From CAKZSB01 sp964573105 (lineage in GTDB: Bacteria > Pseudomonadota > Gammaproteobacteria > Granulosicoccales > Granulosicoccaceae): a stretch of 64,000 nt of DNA. The notes beneath the pieces were generated by a model. It had not been told where the DNA came from. It searched no databases and was given only the letters and a program-made list of their open reading frames with translations. This document shows, one piece after another, positions 25,907 to 34,136 of the stretch. How positions within the stretch are numbered: the stretch's first letter is position 1; each line of letters opens with the position of its first letter. The DNA lies in assembly GCA_964573105.1 (NCBI GenBank), contig CAZNIS010000019.1:1-64000 (forward strand), in the 5' to 3' direction. The position numbers and the translations under genes were made by a program.

Positions 25907-25937
25907 CGATACGCGCGGCATGCTGCCGCGCGTATCG
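25907..25937. terminator. bidirectional hairpin between convergent genes
   Basis: A perfect 14-base stem, CGATACGCGCGGCA paired with TGCCGCGCGTATCG, and a three-base loop lie between the end of DUF4387 (25894) and the end of the MBL gene (25950). It is well placed to terminate transcription from both sides; the plus side is followed by an AT-rich tail. Confidence 0.75.
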
Positions 25938-25949
25938 ATTCATTGATAT

Positions 25950-27014
25950 CTATTTTACAGGCAATCTCACCGAGCCCAGATCAGTCCCCACAACCACTTC
26001 ACCAGCAAAGCCGGAACGGGTCACGGCATCCCGGTAGTCGGCTTCGCCAAGAGGACCATCGGGCAACTTGTACGGCCCCTGCCGAGGCGTGCCCATCGGC
26101 GGGATCAGATGCGTGAGCATTAAAAGACTTGCATCAACGCGTTTCGCCATAGAGCCAAGATCAGCTGCGGTGGACTGTCGCCAATACACCGGTGGCGGAA
26201 AACCGGTTCCACCATCCGGCCCCATCACAGGATGAATAGTGGAATGCACGATCACATCTACCCCTTTAGCAAGTGTCTCCACCTGCGCCGATGTAGACGT
26301 CTCCCGCGGTGGCTTTGGCACATCATTGCCAGCATCACCACCGATCACCACACTCCCAGCCGGTGTGTCAACTCGATATGATGCATGACCTGCAATGTGT
26401 CGGGAAGTCACGGCACTGACGGTTACCTCGCCGCTTTCCCAGACGACGGAAGGCTCTACCGACCCCTTGAATGTCATCACGTTGAGTAGATCGGCCGGTC
26501 CACCCGGCAGTCGCTTTGGGTTTTCAGCCAATCGTTGTGCCATTTCACCCGATTGAATCAGGGGATCACCGATATGCTCTGCATATTTTTTGCAACTTAT
26601 CGTATAACCCAGTGCATTAGTATCTTCGCTGCAAACAAGATCGACTTTCGGCCCACCAGAGTTGAAGTGCCAGCGCAACTGCATCATGTCTGCCAGGCCT
26701 TCTGTGTGGTCAGAGTGCATGTGGGTGAAAAACACCGCATTCAACTTACCCACTGGCACCTTAATTTTGGATAACTGCTGCGTTGTCCCACGGCCCGCAT
26801 CGAACTGCAACTGAATGGCGCGACAGTTGTTTTCATCGTCACCGTACTGTACCAGTGTGCCACTACCCGCCTGCCCGTTGAAAACGGGTGGCCCACCCTG
26901 CGTGCCTGTAAGGGTAACATTCATACAGGGTGCAGCCATCAGACCCGAGCCACTCAGCATAACTGCGACCACCGCCAGCGCGGGTAGAAAAAATGTCGCT
27001 CGATCACCGTACAT
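25950..27014 (-). CDS. exported metallo-beta-lactamase-fold hydrolase
   Basis: An MBL-fold enzyme with a hydrophobic export signal (TFFLPALAVVAVMLSGSGLMA). The metal motif THMHSDHTEG (HxHxDH) and 'VVIGGDAGND' and the later His are present, and the overall arrangement resembles RNase Z/ElaC-like and PQQ-type branches. In the periplasm it probably hydrolyses an ester, lactone or phosphodiester; the substrate is unknown. The first in-frame ATG (27032) is followed at once by AGAGGGGGA, which is itself the ribosome site, so translation likely starts at 27020 or 27014. Confidence 0.85.
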   Translation of the reverse strand: MYGDRATFFLPALAVVAVMLSGSGLMAAPCMNVTLTGTQGGPPVFNGQAGSGTLVQYGDDENNCRAIQLQFDAGRGTTQQLSKIKVPVGKLNAVFFTHMHSDHTEGLADMMQLRWHFNSGGPKVDLVCSEDTNALGYTISCKKYAEHIGDPLIQSGEMAQRLAENPKRLPGGPADLLNVMTFKGSVEPSVVWESGEVTVSAVTSRHIAGHASYRVDTPAGSVVIGGDAGNDVPKPPRETSTSAQVETLAKGVDVIVHSTIHPVMGPDGGTGFPPPVYWRQSTAADLGSMAKRVDASLLMLTHLIPPMGTPRQGPYKLPDGPLGEADYRDAVTRSGFAGEVVVGTDLGSVRLPVK

Positions 27015-27158
27015 ATTCATTCCCCCTCTCATGCAAGTACGGCAATAGTATCCCCTTTCGAAACAACAATACCAGTCAACATCCTATGCACCGTCAACAG
27101 TTGTTACACACATTGCCGGTCACCTGCAAGAGTTGATCAACCTCCTGTTACAACCGGC

Positions 27159-28115
27159 TCAGGCACTCACATCAAGCTGCGCAATCGCAATACCCTGCTC
27201 ACCTCGAACTGAATACAACAAATAGATCTGGCCTTGCTCGTGAAAAATGCAGGGATCGCGCACCTCGCGAACCGGCTGCATACTGCCACCGTAAACCGAC
27301 GCGCGCAGGGGTTCGTGACTCCCTTCCCATGATCGCTCCGGCTGCAGCAATACCTGAGTGGATTCCAGTCGCCATTGTCGCCAAGCATCCTGCCCTGCGG
27401 AATCATTCAGCCTGGAAATCAACAGAGATTCCGGGCAATCACCAGCACGCGACCAGATTACGTAAATCGATTCCCCAATCGTCAGGATTGCTCCATGACG
27501 GTAGTTGTCAGCGGTCAATCGCTGCCCTACTTCAAAGCTGCGACCGCCATCCGTAGAACGATACAGGACGCTGCCCCAGGCTATCGCATAGTGTTGCTGA
27601 TGATAAGCAAACACGCGAAAGTATGAATCACCGAGCAGCGGCGGCAGGGCACGGAATGTAACACCGTCTTCAGACTCCGCCAGCCGTGTTTGCTGCGTGC
27701 CATCCGCATTGCGCCCATGGTAGTACATCAGAATTTTCTTTCGCTTTTGATCTACATGTACGTCGGGCGACGCGATATGTGGATAATCTCCTTCTATCCC
27801 GGCTGCAATCGCCGCCAGCACATCAGGGTGTGTGTCACTGGCAGCCGGTGGGTGTTGGCAAAACAGACTATCCGCCAAATCAAGTGATCCGGCATCGTGG
27901 AGTCGCCATGGGCCTGTCAATTGATCTGCAAATGCCAGACGAATGTAAGTCCCCTCATGGTGCGCAAAGTACAAGTAATAGCGCGCCATTGGTTCAGATA
28001 CCCAATCCGGCACCCGTATAAGTGAAGGACCATTGATATTGCCACCCAGCCCGGGCTGCTGGTCAACGTCCAGTATGGGATGATCCAGCAAGCGTACTAA
28101 TGAAAACGTGACCAA
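27159..28115 (-). CDS. beta-propeller protein resembling glycoside hydrolase 43/sialidase folds
   Basis: A 318-residue all-beta protein with repeated propeller-like blades: 'YYLYFAHHEGTYIRLAFADQLTGPW', 'KKILMYYHGRN', 'LYRSTDGGRSFE' (an Asp-box-like turn) and a final 'QIYLLYSVRGEQGIAIAQL'. The pattern 'NGPSLIRVPDW' and the paired carboxylates recall GH43/GH32/GH68-type five-bladed propellers. No signal peptide is evident, and the first codon is TTG with no good ribosome site, so the start is uncertain. A glycosidase or carbohydrate-binding role is only a fold-level guess. Confidence 0.6.
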   Translation of the reverse strand: MVTFSLVRLLDHPILDVDQQPGLGGNINGPSLIRVPDWVSEPMARYYLYFAHHEGTYIRLAFADQLTGPWRLHDAGSLDLADSLFCQHPPAASDTHPDVLAAIAAGIEGDYPHIASPDVHVDQKRKKILMYYHGRNADGTQQTRLAESEDGVTFRALPPLLGDSYFRVFAYHQQHYAIAWGSVLYRSTDGGRSFEVGQRLTADNYRHGAILTIGESIYVIWSRAGDCPESLLISRLNDSAGQDAWRQWRLESTQVLLQPERSWEGSHEPLRASVYGGSMQPVREVRDPCIFHEQGQIYLLYSVRGEQGIAIAQLDVSA

Positions 28116-28265
28116 GGGGCGATACTTACCAGACAGTGGAAGCGTGCAATCCTACACTGTATTCGCATTCGGGTGATATGCTCACCGTCCCCGCGGCAGA
28201 TTGTGCTTCGCCACAAGCCTTGATGGCTTCCTGGCTGGAACAGCTAACTCAATCCAGAGATACAC

Positions 28266-28634
28266 ATGATTTCAAGCGTCTTAATCACCCGTGCAGCGGG
28301 ACTGATCATCCTGATCATTGGCCTTATCATCGTTGTCAATCCAGAACTTGTGACCAACAAGCCCGTCCCTGAAGACACCTTCGAGGCCATCGAGCGACGC
28401 ATATGGTGGGGACTTCTGATTGGCGCTGGACTGCTGCTATTGTTCAATCACCAATGGACCCCGTGGCTACCGACCGTTCTCATCACGGTAGTTGCGTTGA
28501 TAACAGGACTGCTCGCTGCCCGATTAATCGGAATACTGCTGGATGGCTCAGTGATCAAACAGTGGTATCTGGTCATTGTTGAGCTGGTGATTGCCGCGCC
28601 GTTTCTCTGGTGGTATCTGCGTATCCGACACTAA
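28266..28634 (+). CDS. small four-helix membrane protein, DUF4345-like
   Basis: A 122-residue integral membrane protein with four hydrophobic helices at about 10-25, 47-60, 67-88 and 98-118. The ARLIGILLDG stretch between helices three and four resembles DUF4345 proteins. AGAGA lies before the ATG. It is convergent with the TIR gene (19 bases apart), and its function is unknown. Confidence 0.6.
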   Translation: MISSVLITRAAGLIILIIGLIIVVNPELVTNKPVPEDTFEAIERRIWWGLLIGAGLLLLFNHQWTPWLPTVLITVVALITGLLAARLIGILLDGSVIKQWYLVIVELVIAAPFLWWYLRIRH

Positions 28635-28652
28635 GTAGTGTCGCCCCTACGC

Positions 28653-29981
28653 TTAGCCCTGAACATCCAGCCTGATATGCCGGACAACCTCGTCAATCTC
28701 CCGCCAGCTCTCATAACTTGCGATAACGCTGTAGTCGGCTCGGTACTTTCGATACATTCGCTCGAGCAGGTTGGTTGTCTCCTCCCGCCTGACCTGGTCA
28801 TCGGCAATATTCAGAAACGTGGTGACGAATATTTCCTTCCCACCTGTCTGCAGTCCAAACCAGATGTCGCCATCGAGGTATCGGGGATTCGGATCCAGAC
28901 AGTCGACCCTGGTGTTATCGCCATCAACAACGAGACAAAAAGATGATCCACGTAAATAATCTAAAGTCGAACCTTTAAATTCCCGAGTCAAATCGTACTT
29001 ATCGAGATAGTCAAAAACAAACGAGTTGTCTATTCTCGATATCTTGCCAGTAACACAGGCTTCGATTGATGATTGCCCATCGACAAAGATGCCATTGGCC
29101 ATTTGCTGAAAGTAGTTTCGCTCGATAAATACGGGAATCGAGTTTCTCACGATCGAATTGTAGAGGCCAAAATAGACATATTTGCTGTTGGACGAAGCAA
29201 AGTCCACACGTACAACCATTTGCCCGGCCGTTAGAGACAAACACGCATCAACCGACTCGGAATTGCCGAGCCCCTGAACATCTATTTGCTCTCGAAAATC
29301 TTTGTGCAGCGCCTCTTTCGCGATTGGCGGACCAGTCATGAAGGGAGCGAACTCGGAGAAAGTACCAGCGATCGACACCAGTCGCTTCTGCTCGGCAAGC
29401 ACATCGACTTCACGCCAGAATTGACTCACTGAAGGAAGAGCGACGGCCGAGCTGCCAAAGTCTCTGCACAGTTCACCCTCATCCGGCTGCGCCGACATCG
29501 CGTTGTTTGCCAAATCCTCCACTGGATGCAAACCGGTAATTTGCTCACAGGTGCGAGCAATTTCATCGACTATGCTCGCCCATATACGGTCACGCCCGCG
29601 ACTCTCCACTATTGGGACGAGGCTCTCCGGCAACATCTGGTAAGTCTTCAATTGATTGAAAAACTCGGATTTCTGCGAAAAGTTTCGAACGAGAATGGAG
29701 ATAATTTTGGCCGGCCCGTACACGACGCGATCTCGAGCAAACGAATACTCTTTGTTGCGTACAAAGTCTGAGTTAAAGGCATCGATAGACCACAGGAAGA
29801 TAAAAAGCTCTGTGTCGTGCAGTTCGTTTTTTATGGTGCGCTCCCAGTCCTCCCCGGCCACAAGCGCTGCGTCGTTCCAGACACTTACCGTACCATCTGC
29901 TATCAGCACTTCCAGGTGCTTCATGAGATCGTCGCAAAACCGCTTGTCTTCTCTGGCGTAGCTGATGAACGTTTTTACCAA
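28653..29981 (-). CDS. TIR-domain protein with uncharacterised C-terminal half
   Basis: A 442-residue protein. The N-terminal 140 residues are a bacterial TIR domain: TFISYAREDKRF, 'VWNDAALVAGEDWERTI', 'TELFIFLWSIDAFNSDF' and the candidate catalytic Glu in RNKEYSFARD. TIR domains commonly cleave NAD+ or act as signalling or scaffold modules, including in phage defence. The remaining 300 residues are not recognised; they are beta-rich and contain an 'LVVDGDNTRVDCLDPNPRYLDG' stretch. Start is a TTG with a strong GAGGG site eight bases upstream. It is not flanked by obvious defence genes, so an antiphage role is only a possibility. Confidence 0.75.
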   Translation of the reverse strand: MVKTFISYAREDKRFCDDLMKHLEVLIADGTVSVWNDAALVAGEDWERTIKNELHDTELFIFLWSIDAFNSDFVRNKEYSFARDRVVYGPAKIISILVRNFSQKSEFFNQLKTYQMLPESLVPIVESRGRDRIWASIVDEIARTCEQITGLHPVEDLANNAMSAQPDEGELCRDFGSSAVALPSVSQFWREVDVLAEQKRLVSIAGTFSEFAPFMTGPPIAKEALHKDFREQIDVQGLGNSESVDACLSLTAGQMVVRVDFASSNSKYVYFGLYNSIVRNSIPVFIERNYFQQMANGIFVDGQSSIEACVTGKISRIDNSFVFDYLDKYDLTREFKGSTLDYLRGSSFCLVVDGDNTRVDCLDPNPRYLDGDIWFGLQTGGKEIFVTTFLNIADDQVRREETTNLLERMYRKYRADYSVIASYESWREIDEVVRHIRLDVQG

Positions 29982-30094
29982 TGCCTATCCCTCTTTAACC
30001 TGATTCGGCACAAACAACACCACCATTGCAATGAAACGCACACATCGAGGGCAGCCGATGCCGTGGTGCTCTGACACAATCGGACAAAACCGAT

Positions 30095-30856
30095 TTATTG
30101 GTAGAGATCGACTAATTGATCTCTTTTCCATAGACAAAGATTTCGCACAGGTTTATTCAATGACGTATCTTTGATTGAGTAGAGAAAATCATCCGGCAGA
30201 TTGAAAGGCTCTGCCGTTAGATCGATTTCCCTGAAAAAACCGGTTTCCACATCCTGATTTTTCTGAATCTCGGATTTTCCATAGTTTGTTGTCAGCAAGA
30301 ATTCAGATTGCGAACGCAGGAAATTATTCAAAAAAAGGTGAATTTGATCGAGGGATAAATGAAACAGGCACTCTCTGCAAATCACCAGGTCTGCTGTGGG
30401 TAGATCATCACGGGTTATATCGAGCGACAGAAAATTTACCGTATCACTACCAAACTTTTGTTGATTGGCCTGTATCAGCTCGTCAACCAGATCAACGCCG
30501 ATATAATTCACACCGGATTTGGCAATGACACCCTGCATCCAGTTAAAATCACCACAGCCGGCATCAAGTACCGAGCTAATGCCAAAAGTCTGAAATAGCA
30601 CCGGCAAATCTTCTCTGATACCTTCCGTGTGACTCAGCGTAGAGCCAGGCCCGCTGACGGTTTCTGTTATACCGTCCTCCGCGCCCCACATGTTGATTCT
30701 GTAGATCCGTGTAAAGCGTTCTTTGGTATCTTCTATCGGCCTGATCTCAGCCTCGAATATCTGTCGGTGGTCCGGTTGTTTTTCTTTATTCATCTGTTGT
30801 TCTGGAAAGTCGCAAGACAGGCTCGTACAGGGATGCGTATCGGACAACGGATACAT
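30095..30856 (-). CDS. class I SAM-dependent methyltransferase
   Basis: A 253-residue methyltransferase. Motif I is SSVLDAGCGDFNWMQ, followed by 'NYIGVDLVDELIQ' and 'DITRDDLPTADLVICRECLFHLS'. The latter resembles enzymes that methylate small molecules or proteins in a glycosylation context. An ATG at 30793 (MNKEKQPDHRQ) is an alternative start. Codon composition is more AT-rich than the neighbouring catabolic genes, as in the TIR gene next to it, so this pair could be an acquired segment. The substrate is unknown. Confidence 0.75.
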   Translation of the reverse strand: MYPLSDTHPCTSLSCDFPEQQMNKEKQPDHRQIFEAEIRPIEDTKERFTRIYRINMWGAEDGITETVSGPGSTLSHTEGIREDLPVLFQTFGISSVLDAGCGDFNWMQGVIAKSGVNYIGVDLVDELIQANQQKFGSDTVNFLSLDITRDDLPTADLVICRECLFHLSLDQIHLFLNNFLRSQSEFLLTTNYGKSEIQKNQDVETGFFREIDLTAEPFNLPDDFLYSIKDTSLNKPVRNLCLWKRDQLVDLYQ

Positions 30857-31043
30857 GATATAAAACAGTGACTTAGCCTATCTATCGGGGCCAAAACTGC
30901 CTTGCTGTCATGTTACCAGATTGCACCTTTGAGGGAATACCAATGCCGGCTCAACTACTCAAACGGGACACCAAACCACTAGCTGACCATTCGCGTCACG
31001 AATTGAATCAGTCAAGGTTTTGCAGACTTCTGGCAGGGTACGC

Positions 31044-31778
31044 CTAGCGGGCAGGCATGGGGACGACGTCAGTTACTTCCATGCTGTAGCCCATCGGCAC
31101 CTCGGCCTGACCGTCAACCAGGAAGAGTTCGGTACTCGCCGGTTGCGCACTCAGGCGACCGATGATCCAGACGGGGTCGTAGAGGTCCCGAGGTTGATAG
31201 GGCGATTGCAGTCTCGCAAACACGATTTGATTGGGTGGCGGTGGGGGCACGTGAATGCAGGCACCGACGTAGGGCACCAGGAGAAATTCGGTGACACCGC
31301 GCCCGTCAAACTCAAGTGGCAAGGCGTATCCAGGCATTTTTACTTGTTCGCCATCCAGCGCGCGATTGACTAACTCAGCGCGTCGTTGAATCTCGCGATC
31401 ACGCATTGCAACCGCGTCTATCAGTGTGTCGACATCGACCCCGGTGGCACGTTGTCGCTCCAGGACCTGCATTGCATTGCGGAACTCCGGACCGTTGCGA
31501 TCAATAATCCCGCTTTCAGCATCGGCGATCACCTTGGCGACAAAGCCGAGATCATATCGAATGCTGATCGGTGCATTGGCGAATACATCCACAAGTGGTG
31601 GCAGCGGCGGCAGAAGATCAGACCAATCCAGCTCCCTGACTTCGCCGCCGCGCGCCACGCCGATGCATAACATCAGCGCAATCAGCCATTGCCACAAGCT
31701 ATTGTATCGACGCGGCCGGACGGTTGCTGCACTGCCAAAGCTGACAGTGCAGCGAGTGTGCGCCAAAGGCAACACCAA
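31044..31778 (-). CDS. DUF3299 family exported protein
   Basis: A 244-residue protein with an N-terminal hydrophobic export segment and the DUF3299 signature 'MPGYALPLEFDGRGVTEFLLVPYVGACIHVPPPPPNQIVFA', written in short blocks: 'PGYALPLEF', 'FLLVPYVGACIHVPPPPPNQ'. DUF3299 proteins are periplasmic or lipoprotein-like and often accompany metal, oxidative-stress or transporter genes. The start is probably a TTG at 31778, though inner TTG and ATG codons are possible. It lies 25 bases downstream of the cyclase-family gene and is likely co-transcribed with it. Confidence 0.8.
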   Translation of the reverse strand: MVLPLAHTRCTVSFGSAATVRPRRYNSLWQWLIALMLCIGVARGGEVRELDWSDLLPPLPPLVDVFANAPISIRYDLGFVAKVIADAESGIIDRNGPEFRNAMQVLERQRATGVDVDTLIDAVAMRDREIQRRAELVNRALDGEQVKMPGYALPLEFDGRGVTEFLLVPYVGACIHVPPPPPNQIVFARLQSPYQPRDLYDPVWIIGRLSAQPASTELFLVDGQAEVPMGYSMEVTDVVPMPAR

Positions 31779-31803
31779 CGTGGCTACCGTGTCGATCGCC
31801 TAC

Positions 31804-32784
31804 TCAACCACCTACGCCCGGGCCTTTGGGTTTGATCGCGATGGCGCGGGTCAGGCCTCCAGACATATCGACCACCTTGGCGCTCAGCGATATAAAGTAG
31901 GCACCACGCGCGGGCAACTGACCGATGTTTCGACAGAATTCTGTCCACGAACCGCCCTGCTCAAGAAATTTCACGTGAGTCATCTGCGCCATCGGCTTAC
32001 CCTCCCACATGTGACCGATGGGCCCCATGGATGGTGAATCGATCGCCAGATGCGTCACTCCTTTGGAGGCAAGATATTCGACCGCCTCTGGAGTGGGCGC
32101 AGGCCATCCGGGCACATCCCCGCCTACCAATGGATCCCAGGCCAAGCGGTTGCCTTCCGGAAAAGGCTTGTAGTACTCGTCGTCGTAGCCTGAGTAGAAC
32201 AGCACCACGTTGCCCGCTTCAATCGCGCCATTCTTTTCTTCATCGGCCTTGATGATCTCTGGCGTGATGAGTGGACTCATGCCACCATCGGCTTTGTCCA
32301 GCATGTCGCTGACATCAATGACCACTGCTGGCCCCATCATTTTCTCGACCGGATACTTGTCACCGGTCATCCATCCGGCAGCGGACTGAAACTCGATACC
32401 CGATCCTTCCGGCGGTACAAAGTGAGCGGGAAAATCCGCTTGTGTGCCGGTGTGCTCGTCGATCACCATTTGCTGGCTGTAGTAGGGAAATACTGATTGC
32501 ACCAGATGTTCCTGCACGGTATCACCGGCACCGCCGGCACCCTCGCGAGGATTCTTGGTGTAAGGCCCTGCCTGCAACTCGAACCAGTTCATCGTCCAGC
32601 GTCGAAAAGGTGGGTGAAAGGGCCAGTGTGCAGGGTAGTTTTCTGAGATAGTAACCGTGAGATCGACAACCTCACCACCACCAACCGCAGCCGCAATATC
32701 ACTGGCCGGGTCAGCTTTTACAGATCCGCCGGCAAGCAACAGAGCGATGCTCGACGCAGCGACAAAAGCGCGCAATTCAGTCAT
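31804..32784 (-). CDS. exported cyclase-family hydrolase (kynurenine formamidase-like fold)
   Basis: A 327-residue secreted member of the metal-dependent cyclase family. A signal peptide (LRAFVAASSIALLLAGGSVKA) is followed by VVDLTVTISENYPAHWP and the metal motif 'DEHTGTQADFPAHF', the HxGTxxDxPxHF of this family. Family members hydrolyse formylkynurenine, isatin or other amides. GGAGG seven bases before the ATG at 32784 decides the start. Location in the periplasm argues against a role in cytosolic kynurenine metabolism. It is divergent from the DapF-like gene. Confidence 0.85.
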   Translation of the reverse strand: MTELRAFVAASSIALLLAGGSVKADPASDIAAAVGGGEVVDLTVTISENYPAHWPFHPPFRRWTMNWFELQAGPYTKNPREGAGGAGDTVQEHLVQSVFPYYSQQMVIDEHTGTQADFPAHFVPPEGSGIEFQSAAGWMTGDKYPVEKMMGPAVVIDVSDMLDKADGGMSPLITPEIIKADEEKNGAIEAGNVVLFYSGYDDEYYKPFPEGNRLAWDPLVGGDVPGWPAPTPEAVEYLASKGVTHLAIDSPSMGPIGHMWEGKPMAQMTHVKFLEQGGSWTEFCRNIGQLPARGAYFISLSAKVVDMSGGLTRAIAIKPKGPGVGG

Positions 32785-32924
32785 TGTTTTTCCTCCAAGA
32801 ACAGACTGAGTTAACGAGGCTACACCCATTGTTTGGCAATGGAAAGGACCGCAACTGCCTTAATTGCACTTTATGCGATACGATATTTTATGGATCGACA
32901 AACTGTCATAACAGATCAATATCA

Positions 32925-33761
32925 ATGAAATTCAGTAAATACCATGCGCTCGGCAATGCCTACCTGGTTATTGATCCTGCACACTGTCCACTCAAACTCA
33001 CAGCGGAAACGATCAAAGGCTTGTGCCATCCCGACTATGGCATCGGTTCTGACGGCGTGCTGTACGGTCCGTTAAATGACGACAGCGAACACTTCAATTT
33101 AAGAATTTTTAATCCGGATGGCAGCGAAGCAGAAAAGAGTGGCAATGGATTGAGAATCTTTGCCCGCTATCTTTGGGATACGGGCCAGGTAGACAGTAAT
33201 TCTTTTTCCATAAAAACTGTCGGCGGAATGGTGGTCGCAAAAGTCCACGATGCCGGCCAGTCCGTCACGGTTGATATGGGCAAAGTCAGATTCACGCACG
33301 CGTCAATTGGCTCGCCGCAACCAGCCCCAGAGCAAATCACAGTGGGGGATAAAACGTTTCAGTTTTACCGCGCAAGTGTAGGCAACCCTCACTGTGTCAT
33401 TCCCGTTGATAAGCTCTCTACCTCATTGGCACGAGACTATGGCCCCGCCATCGAGAACGCCGATTGTTTTCCCAACCGCACGAACGTTCAGTTTGTTAAA
33501 ACGCTTGCCCGCAATTTAATTCAAATCGAGATCTGGGAACGCGGCGCCGGCTATACACTGGCATCGGGAAGCAGCAGCACAGCGGCAGCTGCAGTGTCAC
33601 ACGCATTGGGACTGTGCGATAGCGTCGTTCGCGTACAGATGGCCGGCGGTGAGATTGACATTACGCTGGACGGAGAATTCAATGCAACGATGACAGGCCC
33701 TGTTGCGAAAATCGCAGATGGTGTTCTGTCGGCTGAGATGGTTGAGGGGTTTGCCGGTTAA
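32925..33761 (+). CDS. DapF-fold epimerase-like protein lacking both catalytic cysteines
   Basis: A 278-residue protein with the diaminopimelate epimerase fold: FSKYHALGNAYLVID, 'YGIGSDGVLYG', 'RIFNPDGSEAEKSGNGLR' and 'ERGAGYTLASGSSST'. In true DapF the two halves carry catalytic Cys in 'ExCGNG' and 'LACGSG'; here both are Ser (S72 and S214), and the Glu of GAGET is Tyr. His156 of 'VGNPHC' is kept. Cys-to-Ser changes would abolish racemisation by the usual two-base mechanism. So it may catalyse a different reaction, such as isomerisation or elimination, or be a ligand-binding relative. The ATG at 32925 is taken, since the frame's 5' extension overlaps the divergent gene's leader. Confidence 0.85.
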   Translation: MKFSKYHALGNAYLVIDPAHCPLKLTAETIKGLCHPDYGIGSDGVLYGPLNDDSEHFNLRIFNPDGSEAEKSGNGLRIFARYLWDTGQVDSNSFSIKTVGGMVVAKVHDAGQSVTVDMGKVRFTHASIGSPQPAPEQITVGDKTFQFYRASVGNPHCVIPVDKLSTSLARDYGPAIENADCFPNRTNVQFVKTLARNLIQIEIWERGAGYTLASGSSSTAAAAVSHALGLCDSVVRVQMAGGEIDITLDGEFNATMTGPVAKIADGVLSAEMVEGFAG

Positions 33762-33817
33762 ATTGTAGGTTCGGGTTTGGGGGTTGTTGCCTTGCCTATG
33801 CTTCGGGATTTGATGGT

Positions 33818-33898
33818 GCGTGGGAGGGGTTGTGTTCCATGGATACGCTTTTGTTGCCTCGCTTACGCGTCGGGCTTGCTGGTTTGGCGTTGTTCGAT
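33818..33898 (+). repeat. 81-base direct repeat, copy 1
   Basis: This copy and the one at 33979-34059 share about 90% identity, including GGATACGCTT and CTCGCTTACGCGTCGGGCTT. A shorter related segment lies at about 33784-33820. The CGCTTACGCGTCGGGC core resembles the palindromic intergenic elements found in many proteobacteria. Confidence 0.85.
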
Positions 33899-33978
33899 TC
33901 GAGGTTACACGATGCGATTGCGTGGTTGGGTTCGTCTGTCCTTACTACGTTTCGGTATACTGTTCGGGCTGCGGTTTT

Positions 33979-34059
33979 GCGTGGGAGGATTGTGTTCTAT
34001 GGATACGCTTTCGTTGCCTCGCTTACGCGTCGGGCTTCCTGGTTTGGCTTTGTTTCGAT
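33979..34059 (+). repeat. 81-base direct repeat, copy 2
   Basis: Partner of the repeat at 33818-33898, 161 bases away start to start. A few substitutions and a one-base shift separate the copies. The intervening sequence shows no clear mobile-element ends. Confidence 0.85.
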
Positions 34060-34067
34060 GTAGAGAT

Positions 34068-34102
34068 AACCCGACGCGTTAGCCACGCTAACACGCCGGG
34101 TT
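34068..34102. terminator. 16-base-pair hairpin, likely terminator or palindromic repeat unit
   Basis: AACCCGACGCGTTAGC and GCTAACACGCCGGGTT form a 16-base stem with two mismatched (wobble-type) positions around a CAC loop, between convergent genes. The arms echo the CGCGTCGGG core of the direct repeats nearby, so it may be part of the same element as well as a terminator. Confidence 0.7.
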
Positions 34103-34136
34103 GTCATCCGCGCCAGGGGTCGTGACTGGGTGTTCG

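Larger units (their letters stand above)
33762..34136. other. intergenic region with degenerate repeats and a hairpin
   Basis: About 375 bases between convergent genes. The plus strand is strikingly G/T-rich. It holds two ~81-base direct repeats, a third degenerate partial copy near 33784-33820, and a strong hairpin at the right end. Frames here encode low-complexity 'proteins' and are not genes. Confidence 0.75.

Noticed and set aside
31804..32784. Cytosolic kynurenine formamidase role for the cyclase-family protein
   Set aside because: It has a clear export signal, so it should act in the periplasm; the alpha/beta-hydrolase at 17 kb is the better arylformamidase candidate.
33777..34125. 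Three overlapping plus-strand ORFs of about 77-101 residues
   Set aside because: They lie inside direct repeats, are rich in Leu, Arg, Trp and Cys, and all three frames are open at once, which is a composition effect rather than coding.
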